Notes: generated by a model not told the origin, from the sequence alone. 64,000 nt of DNA from Natrinema gelatinilyticum (GCF_024266705.1 NZ_CP100756.1:2232001-2296000), one strand, 5' to 3'; counted from the stretch's first letter, positions 27,172 to 36,398 are shown. Program-made: numbers and translations.

Positions 27172-27984
27172 ATGGCACCCGGGATCGAAACCATCGAGTT
27201 CGTGGCCCGATCGCCCCACCGGGTCGGTGTTCTCGAATCGCTACACGACGGACCGACCGACCGAGGGAGCCTTCGCGAGGCGACCGGCGCCTCCTCCCCC
27301 ACCGTCGGGCGCATCCTCGGTGATTTTCTAGACCGCCGGTGGGTAGAGCGGGACGGCGCGGTCTATGCGTTGACGCCCCTCGGTGAGTTCGTCGCTGATC
27401 GGTTTCTCGCGCTTCGCGACGCGATGGAGACCGAGGCGAAGCTCCGGGACGTTTGGCGGTGGCTGCCGCTCGACATGCCCGGATTCAGCGTCGACTTGTT
27501 CACCGATGCGGTGGTCTCCTACCCGGGGCCAGCGTATCCCTATGAACCCGTCGAACGGCTCAGCCACCTCATCGAATCGACGTCGACGATGCGCGGCTTC
27601 GACCGCATCGTGTACAAATCGTCCAACCTCGAGACGGCCTGCGGGGCGGTCCTCGACGGAATGACGTTCGAGTACGTGTTCACGCCTGAATCGCTCCGAG
27701 GGACGTTCGCCTGGGATCCCGAACGGATACGCGAAGTCACCGCCTGCGACCACGCGAGCGTCTTCGTTCACGATCACCTCCCCGGCAGCGACCGGTGTGG
27801 CCTCGGGATCGTCGACGACCGGGCTGGCATCTGCTGTCACGATCCCGAGACCGGCGCACTGGTGGCCGTCGTCGATACCGACGCACCCGAAGCCCGCGAT
27901 TGGGCCGTCTCGACCTTCGAGGAGGTGAAAGCGGAGGCGACGCCGGTTGACCCCTCCATCGTCGACACGTTCCGGACGCCGTAA
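27172..27984 (+). CDS. wHTH transcriptional regulator (haloarchaeal FilR/methanogenesis-regulator type)
   Basis: A 270-residue regulator. The N-terminal winged helix is IEFVARSPHRVGVLESLHDG with recognition part GASSPTVGRILGDFLDRRWV. The long C-terminal part (GFDRIVYKSSNLETACGAVLD ... DHLPGSDRCGLGIVDDRAG) is the effector domain of the family, probably ligand-binding. It lies directly upstream, same strand, of the monooxygenase gene (88 bases apart), so it may control it. Confidence 0.82.
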   Translation: MAPGIETIEFVARSPHRVGVLESLHDGPTDRGSLREATGASSPTVGRILGDFLDRRWVERDGAVYALTPLGEFVADRFLALRDAMETEAKLRDVWRWLPLDMPGFSVDLFTDAVVSYPGPAYPYEPVERLSHLIESTSTMRGFDRIVYKSSNLETACGAVLDGMTFEYVFTPESLRGTFAWDPERIREVTACDHASVFVHDHLPGSDRCGLGIVDDRAGICCHDPETGALVAVVDTDAPEARDWAVSTFEEVKAEATPVDPSIVDTFRTP

Positions 27985-28071
27985 TTGCATCGCGCGGTTT
28001 CACGACGTGAAATTCTGCACGCGACATCACGACGGTCCCAGCGGGCCTCCGTTCAGGTGAGGGCCGAGACT

Positions 28072-29151
28072 ATGACCGAGTGTTACGACACCGTCGTCAT
28101 CGGCGGCGGTCAGGCCGGTCTCGTGACCGGGTACTACCTTCGACAGCACGAGCAGGACTTCGTCATTCTCGACGCCGGCGAACGGATCGGCGACGTGTGG
28201 CGGAATCGATGGGACTCGCTCCGCGTGTTCACGCCCGCTCGCTATAGCAGTCTGCCAGGAATGGCGTACCCGACGTCGCCGTATCACTTCCCCGGGAAAG
28301 ACGAGGTCGCCGACTATCTCGAGACGTACGCTGACCGGTTCGACCTTCCCGTCGACTTCGGCGTCCGCGTCAGGAAGCTCGAACGAGACGGCGATAGGTA
28401 CCGAATCACTGCGGACGACCGCCGGATCGAAGCCGCGAACGTCGTGGTAGCGATGTCGAGCTACCAGGTCCCGGTCGTGCCCGACTTCGCCGACGAACTC
28501 GCCGACGACATCGTCCAGGTACACGCAAACGACTATCGCAACCCCGAGCAGCTCCAGGACGGCGGTGTCCTCGTCGTCGGGGCGGGGAACTCGGGGGCGG
28601 AAATTGCCCTCGAGGTCGCCGATAGCCACCAGACGTGGGTGTCGGGTTCGGACGTCGGTCACGTTCCGTTCCACATCGACTCCTGGTTCGGCAGACATCT
28701 CGGGGGGCCGTTCGTCATGCGTGTGCTCTTCCACCGGATACTTACGACGGGCACGCCCATCGGACGGCGGCTTCGGCCGAAAGTCCTCTCCCGGGGCGGT
28801 CCGCTCGTCCGGGCCAAGCCGGAGGACCTGTCCGTGACGGGAATCGACCGCGTGGCCCGGACGACCGCGGTTCGGAACGGCCAGCCCGTGGTCGGCGCTG
28901 ATCGGGTCTTGGACGTCGCGAACGTCGTCTGGTGTACGGGCTTTCGGCCCGACTTCTCCTGGATCGACCTCCCGGTCTTCGACGGTCAGAACCAGCCCAA
29001 AGAGCCCGTTCACGATCGCGGTGTCGTTCCCGACGCACCCGGACTCTACTTCGTCGGCCTATTCTTTCTCTATTCGATGACCTCCTCGCTTTTCACCGGC
29101 GTCGATCGTGACGCAAGATATGTCGTGGACCACCTCACGACGCGAACCTAG
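28072..29151 (+). CDS. Flavin-containing monooxygenase / NAD(P)-binding FAD protein
   Basis: A 359-residue oxidoreductase. Two dinucleotide-binding motifs are present: TVVIGGGQAGLVTGYYLRQH at the start and VLVVGAGNSGAEIALEVADS near residue 170. Between them is the RWDSLRVFTPARYSSLPG segment typical of flavin monooxygenases (CzcO/YdeN group). The ATG at 28072 is supported by the FAD motif beginning directly after it. Substrate unknown; family members act on sulfur- or nitrogen-containing compounds or ketones. Confidence 0.88.
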   Translation: MTECYDTVVIGGGQAGLVTGYYLRQHEQDFVILDAGERIGDVWRNRWDSLRVFTPARYSSLPGMAYPTSPYHFPGKDEVADYLETYADRFDLPVDFGVRVRKLERDGDRYRITADDRRIEAANVVVAMSSYQVPVVPDFADELADDIVQVHANDYRNPEQLQDGGVLVVGAGNSGAEIALEVADSHQTWVSGSDVGHVPFHIDSWFGRHLGGPFVMRVLFHRILTTGTPIGRRLRPKVLSRGGPLVRAKPEDLSVTGIDRVARTTAVRNGQPVVGADRVLDVANVVWCTGFRPDFSWIDLPVFDGQNQPKEPVHDRGVVPDAPGLYFVGLFFLYSMTSSLFTGVDRDARYVVDHLTTRT

Positions 29152-29185
29152 ATCGACGGGCCGGTATTCGATACCGACAGTTGCG

Positions 29186-29425
29186 TCACGAAGCATCCAG
29201 CGTCGCTTCCGACTGAGCGTCGGTGAAATACTCGACATCCGCGTACTCGAGGAGCCACGTCACGTAGGAATCGGCCACGGATTCCCACTCGTGCTCTCGG
29301 ATACGGTCGACCACCGACCGGAACGCGTCGTCGTTCTCGAAGTACGCCCCCTCGATCGTTTCCTCAATGACCGCCTGTTCGGCGTCGGAGCGGTTGCACC
29401 TCTGTCGGTCATCTGCTCCATTCAA
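29186..29425 (-). CDS. Small acidic haloarchaeal protein
   Basis: A 79-residue acidic protein (AEQAVIEETIEGAYFENDDA, then WESVADSYVTWLLEYADVEY) with no domain that I recognise and no membrane segment. Predicted helices and strong acidic bias are compatible with a soluble haloarchaeal protein. It is convergent with the monooxygenase gene. It has a moderate chance of being a shadow frame. Confidence 0.45.
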   Translation of the reverse strand: MNGADDRQRCNRSDAEQAVIEETIEGAYFENDDAFRSVVDRIREHEWESVADSYVTWLLEYADVEYFTDAQSEATLDAS

Positions 29426-29701
29426 CCTGAGGGGCTGGCAAGGAGTGTGGAGGCAGCTAGGAAAGAAACGGTCTGTTCGACGAGGTTCACGCTGGGGCTG
29501 GCAGAAGTGACGGCCTATTCGGATTCGTTTGTCTCTGTCGTTCGTCAGCCTTCGGACTGCGCGGGCTGTTAGCTCTCGAGGAGGGATACGGCGTGCGGCC
29601 GGTGTCTGCTCGTTATATCTCGCTTACCAACTGCGAGTCGGGATAGCGACGTCATTACAATACCACAGCGAAACGACCTATTGACGTCCAGGTGTCGATC
29701 A

Positions 29702-30142
29702 ATGGATTCGCCCGACGAACTGAAATCACAGGTCGAAGAGACGAACGAACGGATTTTCAACCGAGGTGATATCGACTATGTCGACGAAGTCTATGCGGAA
29801 GACATGGTGATGCACAACGTCGCTCACGGCGAGGACTACGAGGGACGAGAAGCGTTCAAAGAGTGGATCACGGACCTTCGGGATACCTTTCCGGACTTCG
29901 AGGTCGAGATCCTGGACACCATCGTCGAAGACGACACGGTCGTTACCAGATACCTCGCCCGGGGCACACACGAGGGGCCACTTCCCCCGTTCAACGGTGA
30001 GCCGACGAACGAGAAAGTTGAGTTCGAGGGAGTCACGATTCACGCGATGGACGGCACGAAGGCGACGGAGGCGTGGTGGTACTACGATCAGCTCACCACC
30101 CTCACCCAACTCGGTATCGTCCCCGAGACGCCGCCGATGTAG
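29702..30142 (+). CDS. SnoaL-like ester cyclase family protein
   Basis: A 146-residue NTF2-fold protein. The family pattern is clear: RIFNRGDIDYVDEVYAEDMV, the HNVAHGEDYEGREAFKEWIT region, TFPDFEVEILDTIVEDDTVV, and the final W..YDQL..LTQLG. Such proteins act as small-molecule cyclases or binders. The ATG at 29702 follows an AT-rich upstream region. It stands alone. Confidence 0.87.
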   Translation: MDSPDELKSQVEETNERIFNRGDIDYVDEVYAEDMVMHNVAHGEDYEGREAFKEWITDLRDTFPDFEVEILDTIVEDDTVVTRYLARGTHEGPLPPFNGEPTNEKVEFEGVTIHAMDGTKATEAWWYYDQLTTLTQLGIVPETPPM

Positions 30143-30470
30143 CCGCCCGTCGCAGTCCTCGCACGGAGACGGGAAAGCCCGTCCAACGTTTCTGAACGAT
30201 CGCTCCGCCGGATGAGGCTATCTCTGCTTCCACGATCCCCGATGGACCTGTGCTACCGCGCTGGCTTCTGCAGACGTTGATCCGGTCCTGGTTGGTATCG
30301 GGGTGTATGGAACGACCTCGAGTACGATCGCGGCAGATACAGCCCTGAATAGTTTGAGGGTCACAGAGCACCTGGTATAGCTTATATCTTGTACTATACG
30401 CCTGCGAATCGTTCAATATGGGTGTGAAGAGACGCAATACTTCTTGCTATGCAAATCCATAGCATACGAC
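30143..30470. other. Gene-free region containing promoter-like inverted repeat
   Basis: No gene seen. The right half is AT-rich; the inverted repeat GTATAG-n13-CTATAC at 30375-30399 overlaps a TATA-like sequence about 75-95 bases before the molybdoenzyme start. Confidence 0.45.
30375..30399 (+). promoter_or_regulatory. Inverted repeat overlapping TATA-like sequence
   Basis: GTATAG and CTATAC face each other across 13 bases of AT-rich DNA. It could be an operator on a TATA element for the gene starting at 30471; only symmetry supports this. Confidence 0.3.
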
Positions 30471-31562
30471 ATGAGTTACAGGCCGATGGCTCTCGTTCGA
30501 AATGGCCTCACTGCTCTCAAGCCGCCACCTCGACTCGTCGATTGGTCGATTTTCGGAATCGTCATGTTCGAAGCCGTATCGGGGGTCGCTTCGTTTACTC
30601 TCGCAACACCACGAGGGTGGCCGGTATTCTGGGCCCACCGGATCGCCGGATTGGCTCTCATCGGACTGTTATGTTTCAAACTCGCTCGGGTCCGATATCG
30701 GCTCATCCAAAGCGAGCAGTGGCAAGCTTCTACACTCCTATCGATACTAACCATAACTGCGGCAGTGGGGGCGCTCACAACGGGAATTGCTTGGGTGTTC
30801 GGACTGGACGTCCGGCTCTACTACTGGACGCTCCTGAGTGTTCATGTCGGATTCGGGCTCGTACTCGTTCCGTTGATGGTGTGGCACCTCACGACCCGCT
30901 TTCGTCTCCCGAGTCGACGTGACTTCGACCGTCGCCGGACGACGCTCAGGTACACGGCACTACTGCTCGGTGGTGCAGTAACCTACTGGGGGCAGGAACG
31001 TGCGAATCGAATCCTCGACACACACGGCGCTGACCGGCGGTTCACGGGGTCTCAGCCGCGACACGGACACGGCAACCAGGGGTTTCCGGTCACCTCGTGG
31101 GTTGCAGACGACCCCGATCCAGTCGACCGATCCGATTGGACGCTGACGGTCCGCGGCGACGTCGAGACGCCCCTCGAGTACGCATACGTCACGTTAGAAC
31201 ACGGTAACGAAGCAGAAGCGCTCTTGGACTGCACGAGCGGCTGGTACACCGTTCAACGGTGGCGTGGGATTCGTGTTGGCGACTTGCTCGACGCAGCCGA
31301 GGTCCGCGACGAGGCGCGATTCGTCCGGTTCGTGTCGGTAACCGGCTACCGCTGGTCACTGCCGATCGAAGAGGCACGGCAGGCGCTTCTCGCGACGCAC
31401 GTCGGTGATGAGCCGCTTAGCCACGGCCACGGTGCACCGATGCGTCTCGTGGCGCCCGGCCGCCGAGGATTTCAATGGGTGAAGTGGATCGACCGAGTGG
31501 ACGTCCGCCGACGCGGCGACCCTGCCCAGTGGCTCGTGACGTTACTCAGTGGCTTCGATTGA
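30471..31562 (+). CDS. Membrane-anchored molybdopterin oxidoreductase with N-terminal cytochrome-b-like part
   Basis: A 363-residue protein combining four hydrophobic segments (residues 25-150; for example IFGIVMFEAVSGVASFTLA and VHVGFGLVLVPLMVWH, with histidines HRIAG, VHVGF and WHLTT in positions suited to heme b ligation) with a C-terminal sulfite-oxidase-type molybdopterin domain. The Mo ligand Cys is in ALLDCTSGWYT, and GRRGFQWVKWIDRVDV is the end of that domain. It looks like a fused YedYZ-type system, which would pass electrons to the quinone pool. The start is ATG at 30471; a further ATG at 30486 is possible. Confidence 0.82.
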   Translation: MSYRPMALVRNGLTALKPPPRLVDWSIFGIVMFEAVSGVASFTLATPRGWPVFWAHRIAGLALIGLLCFKLARVRYRLIQSEQWQASTLLSILTITAAVGALTTGIAWVFGLDVRLYYWTLLSVHVGFGLVLVPLMVWHLTTRFRLPSRRDFDRRRTTLRYTALLLGGAVTYWGQERANRILDTHGADRRFTGSQPRHGHGNQGFPVTSWVADDPDPVDRSDWTLTVRGDVETPLEYAYVTLEHGNEAEALLDCTSGWYTVQRWRGIRVGDLLDAAEVRDEARFVRFVSVTGYRWSLPIEEARQALLATHVGDEPLSHGHGAPMRLVAPGRRGFQWVKWIDRVDVRRRGDPAQWLVTLLSGFD

Positions 31563-31900
31563 GGAACGGGAAACGGGGTAGCTGGCCTTTCGGAACGCGG
31601 CTGGTGGAATAGCAGTACCTGCTGAATACATATCCTCCGTCCGATACGGCTTCCTCCCATCACCGGTAGCTGATACAACTACCGGCGTCGGGTTCACACG
31701 CTTATTTTCCTCTCCGAATCCAGGTACCGACGACAATTTGCGCTGACCGCGACCTTACATCGCGAAATTACGAACTCGCCGGGGCTCGCTCGATGCGGGT
31801 GCCTGCCGAGGCTCGAGTAAGACGCGTTTCACTTACGACGTATCGGTTCTCCAGGGAGAATAGGGCGAGTGCCTCAGGGTGACCCGAGGCGGTTCACCAT
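31563..31900. other. Gene-free region
   Basis: No gene found. The right end (31867-31905) contains a sequence similar to the GLDPEA-type fragments at 24000 and 33150 but shortened, so it is probably a decayed gene end. Confidence 0.35.
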
Positions 31901-32530
31901 CTATCGGATCTGTTGATCGTCGGTGGTAGTCCAATGCGTCTCTGGATACGATTGAGTTCCGCCGTGACTCTTACGAGCGACGATTTCGACGGTCGCTGAT
32001 AGTTTCCCCTCGCGTTGCTCGCTCGACTCCTCGTAGTACAGAATTGTTAGATCGAGACAGGCGCGGAGAAGTTCGTTCGAGCGAAACCGATACCGGTCCG
32101 TACTCGGACCGACCTCTGCTGGCGGCTCTGAACGGAGGTGGTGCTGATAGAACAATAGCCCGCCCGGTTTCAGAGCGTCCTTGAGGTCGCTCAGCCGATC
32201 GAGAGTTCGGAAAAAACTGATAGTCACGACGTCGTAGCGATTCTCCGGATACTCGAATTGCGTTGCGTCGGCCTGGATCAGATTAATGCGGTCACCGACA
32301 CCTCGCTCCGCTGCATTTTGCCGAGTGATTCGGAGGCCCTCGACGGATTGGTCGAGAGCGTCGACTTCACACCCCTGTTTGGCGAGAAAGATCGCGTTGC
32401 GTCCCGTGCCACAGGCGACATCGAGCGCTCTTCCGGTCGTCGGCTCGTCGACGTATTCTCGAAGTACCGGCGATGGGTCCAGTTCTGATGGATACGCACC
32501 GGTGCGAAACCGTTCATCCCACGTGGTCAT
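31901..32530 (-). CDS. Class I SAM-dependent methyltransferase (TehB-like)
   Basis: A 209-residue methyltransferase. The start (TTWDERFRTGAYPSELDPSP) is shared with tellurite-resistance-type and thiopurine-type methyltransferases, motif I is ALDVACGTGRNAIFLAKQG, and YDVVTISFFRTLDRLSD and ALKPGGLLFYQHH follow. Target unknown. It is isolated on the minus strand next to IS605 debris. Confidence 0.9.
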   Translation of the reverse strand: MTTWDERFRTGAYPSELDPSPVLREYVDEPTTGRALDVACGTGRNAIFLAKQGCEVDALDQSVEGLRITRQNAAERGVGDRINLIQADATQFEYPENRYDVVTISFFRTLDRLSDLKDALKPGGLLFYQHHLRSEPPAEVGPSTDRYRFRSNELLRACLDLTILYYEESSEQREGKLSATVEIVARKSHGGTQSYPETHWTTTDDQQIR

Positions 32531-32646
32531 ACATCCGATACGGCGTCGCGGCCCTTGTCAGTACCTCTGAGACGCCGTCGTCGACACCACTTTCTCGGTT
32601 ACTCACGTGAGAACGGCCTACACTATCTGCTGGGGGTGTTACGCAG

Positions 32647-32905
32647 GAGTGACCTCCTCTCCGTCGGTTACGACGGAGCTTCCCACGAGTCTCCCCGCTG
32701 ATTTGGGGATGTACGTTTGCATACCGACGGGATGCTGGCGGGGCCACGCCGCCGTTACTCCTATCCGGCAGTGGGGTCACGGTTCTGCCCTGTTGACTCG
32801 GCGGTATCTTGCTTGTTTTTCGTCGGTCAGCATCCGGTACGACCACAGACCACGTAACTCAGTCGTGCGGCGAGTCACGCCCGGCCTGAAGGCCGCGATT
32901 CTCTC
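32647..32905 (-). mobile_element. IS200/IS605-type remnant with TnpB tail and right-end hairpin
   Basis: Read on the minus strand, a left hairpin CGGCC-TGAA-GGCCG (32882-32895) is followed by sequence that ends in a coding-like frame (SAGRLVGSSVVTDGEEVTPA and stop), and by the right-end hairpin CTCCGTCG-GTTA-CGACGGAG (32659-32678) leading to AGGAGGTCACTC. This is the layout of a TnpB tail with its omega-RNA 3' end. Most of the element is deleted. The left border is approximate. Confidence 0.45.
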
Positions 32906-32943
32906 GCCTACAGAAGATAGATGTCTTCCTCTACCCTACTGAC

Positions 32944-33320
32944 ATGGAGCACATCGACTTCCTCGAGGAACGAGCGCGAAACGTCTCTTCCAGCGGCGAC
33001 CGAAATGAGGGGAAGATGGTGAGCCAACCAGATCAACTGGACGTTGACGACTTCGAGGAGACGGTCCCCGCCGAGGTTCGCGAACGGATGTTCCGGTTCA
33101 TCGTCGAGCGGGGTCTGGACCGTCATAGGGAAATCTACAGGCGGAGCAAGCCGAGTGCCCCGGGCTTGACCCCGAGGCGGTTCGCGGCGCATTGGCCGCC
33201 GAGGCTCGGAACTCGGCATCAGGATCGTACCGAACACGAATTATCCTCGGAAGTCGCGTTCACGTCATTTCCCACAGGAGTCCGACGGAGGTCGCCTCCT
33301 GTAAATCGATGCTCTGATAT
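32944..33320 (+). pseudogene. Probable frameshifted small gene of unknown family
   Basis: The ATG at 32944 opens an acidic helical frame (IDFLEERARNVSSSGDRNEG, then AEVRERMFRFIVERGLDRH). After about 60 residues the sequence becomes implausible in that frame, while another frame reads NLQAEQAECPGLDPEAVRGA and AAEARNSASGSYRTRI to a stop near 33320. A single-base shift around 33120-33135 would join them. The GLDPEA segment recurs at 24000 and 31880 in the window. I do not recognise the family. Confidence 0.35.
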
Positions 33321-33788
33321 CGGTAGTCGTTCTCCGGTGAGACCCGCTGTTTGAAGTGGTCGAACGGTATCTCCGATTCCGCTGCGATTGTCGGTGCCAG
33401 CGACAATCGTAGTCCGCGCTGCTCTTCGTTTAGAGCCGCCGTCTGCCAGCAGAGCGCCGAGACGCATTTATACGGCAACATCCATCGACGGTTGGTAGTA
33501 GTCGCTGAACGTATCGTATCGCTCGAACGCTTCCTCCGCTATCGATACTGTGTGTTGGAGAGGCTGTTCCGCGGAAACCTCGCCACATCTCGCCCCGGCG
33601 ATGCCGAGCGAATGGCTCACCATCAGTGGAGACACGTTGGAGTGCTTATGTAGGTTCAATTTGATATTTGATTGAAAAAAGCCAAACATGAGCCCTACAC
33701 GATCGGAGTAGACAGAATTGGGTACACCCCTCTCGACGAGGTATCCTTGCCACTCTTTCCCATCCTCATAAACTATAATTTCAGTCAC
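33260..33788 (-). other. Overlapping minus-strand fragments, possible decayed gene
   Basis: Two adjacent frames look coding: 33468-33788 (MTEIIVYEDGKEWQGYLVER ... AEEAFERYDTFSDYYQPS) and 33260-33481 (ALCWQTAALNEEQRG ... IPFDHFKQRVSPENDYRYQS). They overlap by 14 bases and may be one gene with a frameshift, or two unrelated decayed pieces. Base composition is lower in GC than the neighbours. No family recognised. Confidence 0.3.
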
Positions 33789-33844
33789 TGCGAAAGTAAC
33801 ATACTGATAATAATAATAGCAGAGTTACTAATAGACTTCGCTGT

Positions 33845-35221
33845 ATGTCAGATAAACCACGGCGTACGTTCCTCAAGGTGAGTGGCAGTCTACTGGGTGG
33901 AGTTGCGGTGGGAAGTACGGTCATTGCAGCAACAGCAACTGACCGGTTCATTGTTGATACTAGAACAACTCAACGAGAAAGGGTTACAGCAGCTGACCTG
34001 ACTGTCGTACACGACCTGAGCGAAATCGACCTCCTGGTCGTAGAGGCGACTGAGTCCGAACTCGAGTCGCTAAACGCGCAGTACGCTCCGGATAGTAGAT
34101 ACTCACTGAACCGTCCCCTCAGTGACCAGACGCCTCTCACAGCCGGGGCAACGTCCGAGCCAGGATACACATATCAGTGGGATAAGCAGGCCCAGAATAT
34201 CCCAGAAGCACACGAGGTTACTCGTGGGGAAGGGACTCGCGTAACCATTATCGACACAGGGGTCGCCGCTGGTCATCCTGACCTTGAGCATGCAGTGAAC
34301 ACGGACCTGTCTCGGAACTTTACTGACGACGACTATGGTGCTGGTGGTCCATACGGTGGGTACCACGGCACCCACGTCGCCGGTATTATCGCCGCAAACG
34401 ACCAGAACGATGAAGGCGCCGTCGGTACTGCGCCTGCGACAGATGTTGTCGACTGCCGAGTGTTCTCACCGGGTGAACTGGCCTCGTTCGCAGATATTCT
34501 TGCGGCTATCGTCTACAGCGTCCGCATCGATGCCGACGCCGCCAACATGAGCATCGGGGCGTACCCAGTCTCGCGCGAGGGATATGGTCAATTCTACGGC
34601 GAGGCACTCAACCGAGTCACGACCTATGCCAACAATCAGGGGACGTTGCTCATCGCAGCTGCAGGTAACGACAGCGCTGACCTCCAGCGTGACGGGCGTA
34701 TTTGCGGCGACTTCGACGACGACGGCACGGAGGAGTGCATCTCCGCAGTCAGTCTTCCCAACGAGGCAGCGAACGTCATGTCCGTCAGCGCCACCGGACC
34801 AGTTGGCTACCGTTGGGGGGACACGGGGCTCGAAGAGGAGACCTATAGTCCGGCGTTCTACACCAATTATGGGACTAACGCCATCAACATTGCTGCGCCC
34901 GGCGGAGACGCCGATCTCGCGGCTATCGGTACAGGTGTCGACTGGTGGCTTGACCTCGTTTTCAACACCATCGCAGTACCCGAGTACGCTGACGATGGTA
35001 CCTATACGGGGGCCACCTATGGCTACGATTGGCTTGCTGGAACGTCGATGGCGTGTCCACAGGTGGTGGGGGCAGCTGCGCTCGTGAAGAGCCAGAATCC
35101 TGATTTCACCGCGTACCAAGTGCGCACGACGTTAGAGAGTACTGCTGAGACAGTTGACGAGTACGACAAGGCGTACTACGGGTCTGGCTTCTTGAATCCA
35201 GCAGCAGCCATCGACCAGTAA
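33845..35221 (+). CDS. Secreted subtilisin-like serine protease (halolysin type)
   Basis: A 458-residue S8 peptidase exported by the Tat pathway (RRTFLKVSGS at the start). An inhibitor-like prosequence covers about residues 40-105. Catalytic Asp137 is in TIIDTGVAAGHPD, His177 in GGYHGTHVAGI, the oxyanion Asn275 in AAAGNDS, and Ser401 in LAGTSMACPQV. It ends soon after the catalytic domain, so it lacks the C-terminal PPC extension of some halolysins. GC is lower than average. It lies between IS debris blocks, which suggests acquisition. It should degrade proteins outside the cell. Confidence 0.93.
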   Translation: MSDKPRRTFLKVSGSLLGGVAVGSTVIAATATDRFIVDTRTTQRERVTAADLTVVHDLSEIDLLVVEATESELESLNAQYAPDSRYSLNRPLSDQTPLTAGATSEPGYTYQWDKQAQNIPEAHEVTRGEGTRVTIIDTGVAAGHPDLEHAVNTDLSRNFTDDDYGAGGPYGGYHGTHVAGIIAANDQNDEGAVGTAPATDVVDCRVFSPGELASFADILAAIVYSVRIDADAANMSIGAYPVSREGYGQFYGEALNRVTTYANNQGTLLIAAAGNDSADLQRDGRICGDFDDDGTEECISAVSLPNEAANVMSVSATGPVGYRWGDTGLEEETYSPAFYTNYGTNAINIAAPGGDADLAAIGTGVDWWLDLVFNTIAVPEYADDGTYTGATYGYDWLAGTSMACPQVVGAAALVKSQNPDFTAYQVRTTLESTAETVDEYDKAYYGSGFLNPAAAIDQ

Positions 35222-35278
35222 AGGAGGAACCGGGTTCGGTCCATCTATTTTCGACAGAGATTCGAAGCGAGTGCCTCG

Positions 35279-35367
35279 AGGTCGTTCGGAAGACCTTCGG
35301 TCTCGCAGACCCCGCGGAGCTTCGCTCTCTCGAACGACCCCGGCGTAAGCGCCGCGGAGGAGGTCAC
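35279..35367 (+). ncRNA. Candidate omega-RNA-like structured element with IS605-type right end
   Basis: Directly behind the protease gene is a dense fold: an outer stem GGTCGTTCG (35279-35287) with CGAACGACC (35331-35339) encloses AGACC-TTC-GGTCT and GAGC-TTC-GCTC hairpins, then CGGCG-TAAG-CGCCG (35341-35354) and GGAGGAGGTCAC. The last part matches the right-end motif at 32647-32678. It looks like a solo TnpB guide RNA end; there is no tnpB here. Confidence 0.4.
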
Positions 35368-35427
35368 AAGCGCTCAGTCGTGCCGCGAACGGTTTTACCG
35401 TTCCAAGACCAAATGCATGTGTCATCC

Positions 35428-36390
35428 ATGACCTTCGCGTCTACGTGGAGTAATTTGCTCTCCGAGTGTGAGGCGCTCAAGGACGACGCGACACTCATCA
35501 CGCCGTTGTCCGAGCAGCGGTTTCGAATTACGGACGTCCAGGAGCATCGTATCATCGTCGAGTTCGTCGACTCAGAGGAGTCGCGCCCACTCCAGCGAGA
35601 GCAGTTCGAAACGCTCGTCGGCCGGGTTCGGGACGGTATAGCCGAATTCGAACTCGAGCGTCTCCCTCCAGAAGCCGACCCGTATCCGGCGGTGTTGAGT
35701 CTTCACCCGCGTTTCGAAATCGACAAGCATACCGGAACGCTCCACGAAACCGACGACCAAACGCCGTCCCGACTCGTTCAGGGCGGCTCGTCCACCGGTG
35801 GCGAAGAACGAACTGAGCCCGGCGTTGCGATCTACTCGGATGCGCTGTTACTGGTCGATGCACTCGAGCGCTACGACGTCTCCGAACTCGGTGATCTGGA
35901 GACCTCCTCACTGGTCAACCTCTATACGCTGCTCTCGGACGTCCAACGAGATGCTGACGATCTCCGTGGGAACGTTGGGGACGTCCTCCTCGATCGCGTC
36001 CATCACGATCAGCCCGTCTACGGGGAGTTCGGCTCCGTCCAGCGGACCGGTCGGACGTATCGGTCACTGCGGGACGAAGACGAGGTTCTCGAGCGTCTCG
36101 AAGACGCTGGCATTCCTCGTGAGCGGGTCACTAGCGTCGACTCGACGAAAGTCGACGACGCGCTCGAGGTAACCGAACTGGTACCATCGGACGTCTACGA
36201 GATCGAAGACCGCGAGTACGTCCGCAAAGCCGAGGTCGACGAGGAGGTAAAGGAGACGCGGCTACAGGGTCTCAAAGACCGACTAGCTTCGACAGAGGGC
36301 GACGAGGCTGCGGAGCTACGAGACGAGATCGAAGAGTTGGAGCAGCGCATCAACGACCTCACGAGCTTCCAATCCGGTGCGGAGGTGTGA
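35428..36390 (+). CDS. Unrecognised accessory protein with C-terminal coiled coil
   Basis: A 320-residue acidic protein. I start it at the ATG at 35428 (MTFASTWSNL), with an in-frame ATG at 35413 also possible. No catalytic motif stands out. The middle has TYRSLRDEDEVLERLEDAGI and a segment DVYEIEDREYVRKAEVDEEV; the last 60 residues (RLASTEGDEAAELRDEIEEL, EQRINDL) are a predicted coiled coil. It resembles uncharacterised proteins carried on haloarchaeal plasmids and proviruses. It lies between IS-like DNA and transposase debris, so it is probably part of a mobile region. Confidence 0.6.
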   Translation: MTFASTWSNLLSECEALKDDATLITPLSEQRFRITDVQEHRIIVEFVDSEESRPLQREQFETLVGRVRDGIAEFELERLPPEADPYPAVLSLHPRFEIDKHTGTLHETDDQTPSRLVQGGSSTGGEERTEPGVAIYSDALLLVDALERYDVSELGDLETSSLVNLYTLLSDVQRDADDLRGNVGDVLLDRVHHDQPVYGEFGSVQRTGRTYRSLRDEDEVLERLEDAGIPRERVTSVDSTKVDDALEVTELVPSDVYEIEDREYVRKAEVDEEVKETRLQGLKDRLASTEGDEAAELRDEIEELEQRINDLTSFQSGAEV

Positions 36391-36398
36391 GACGATTA

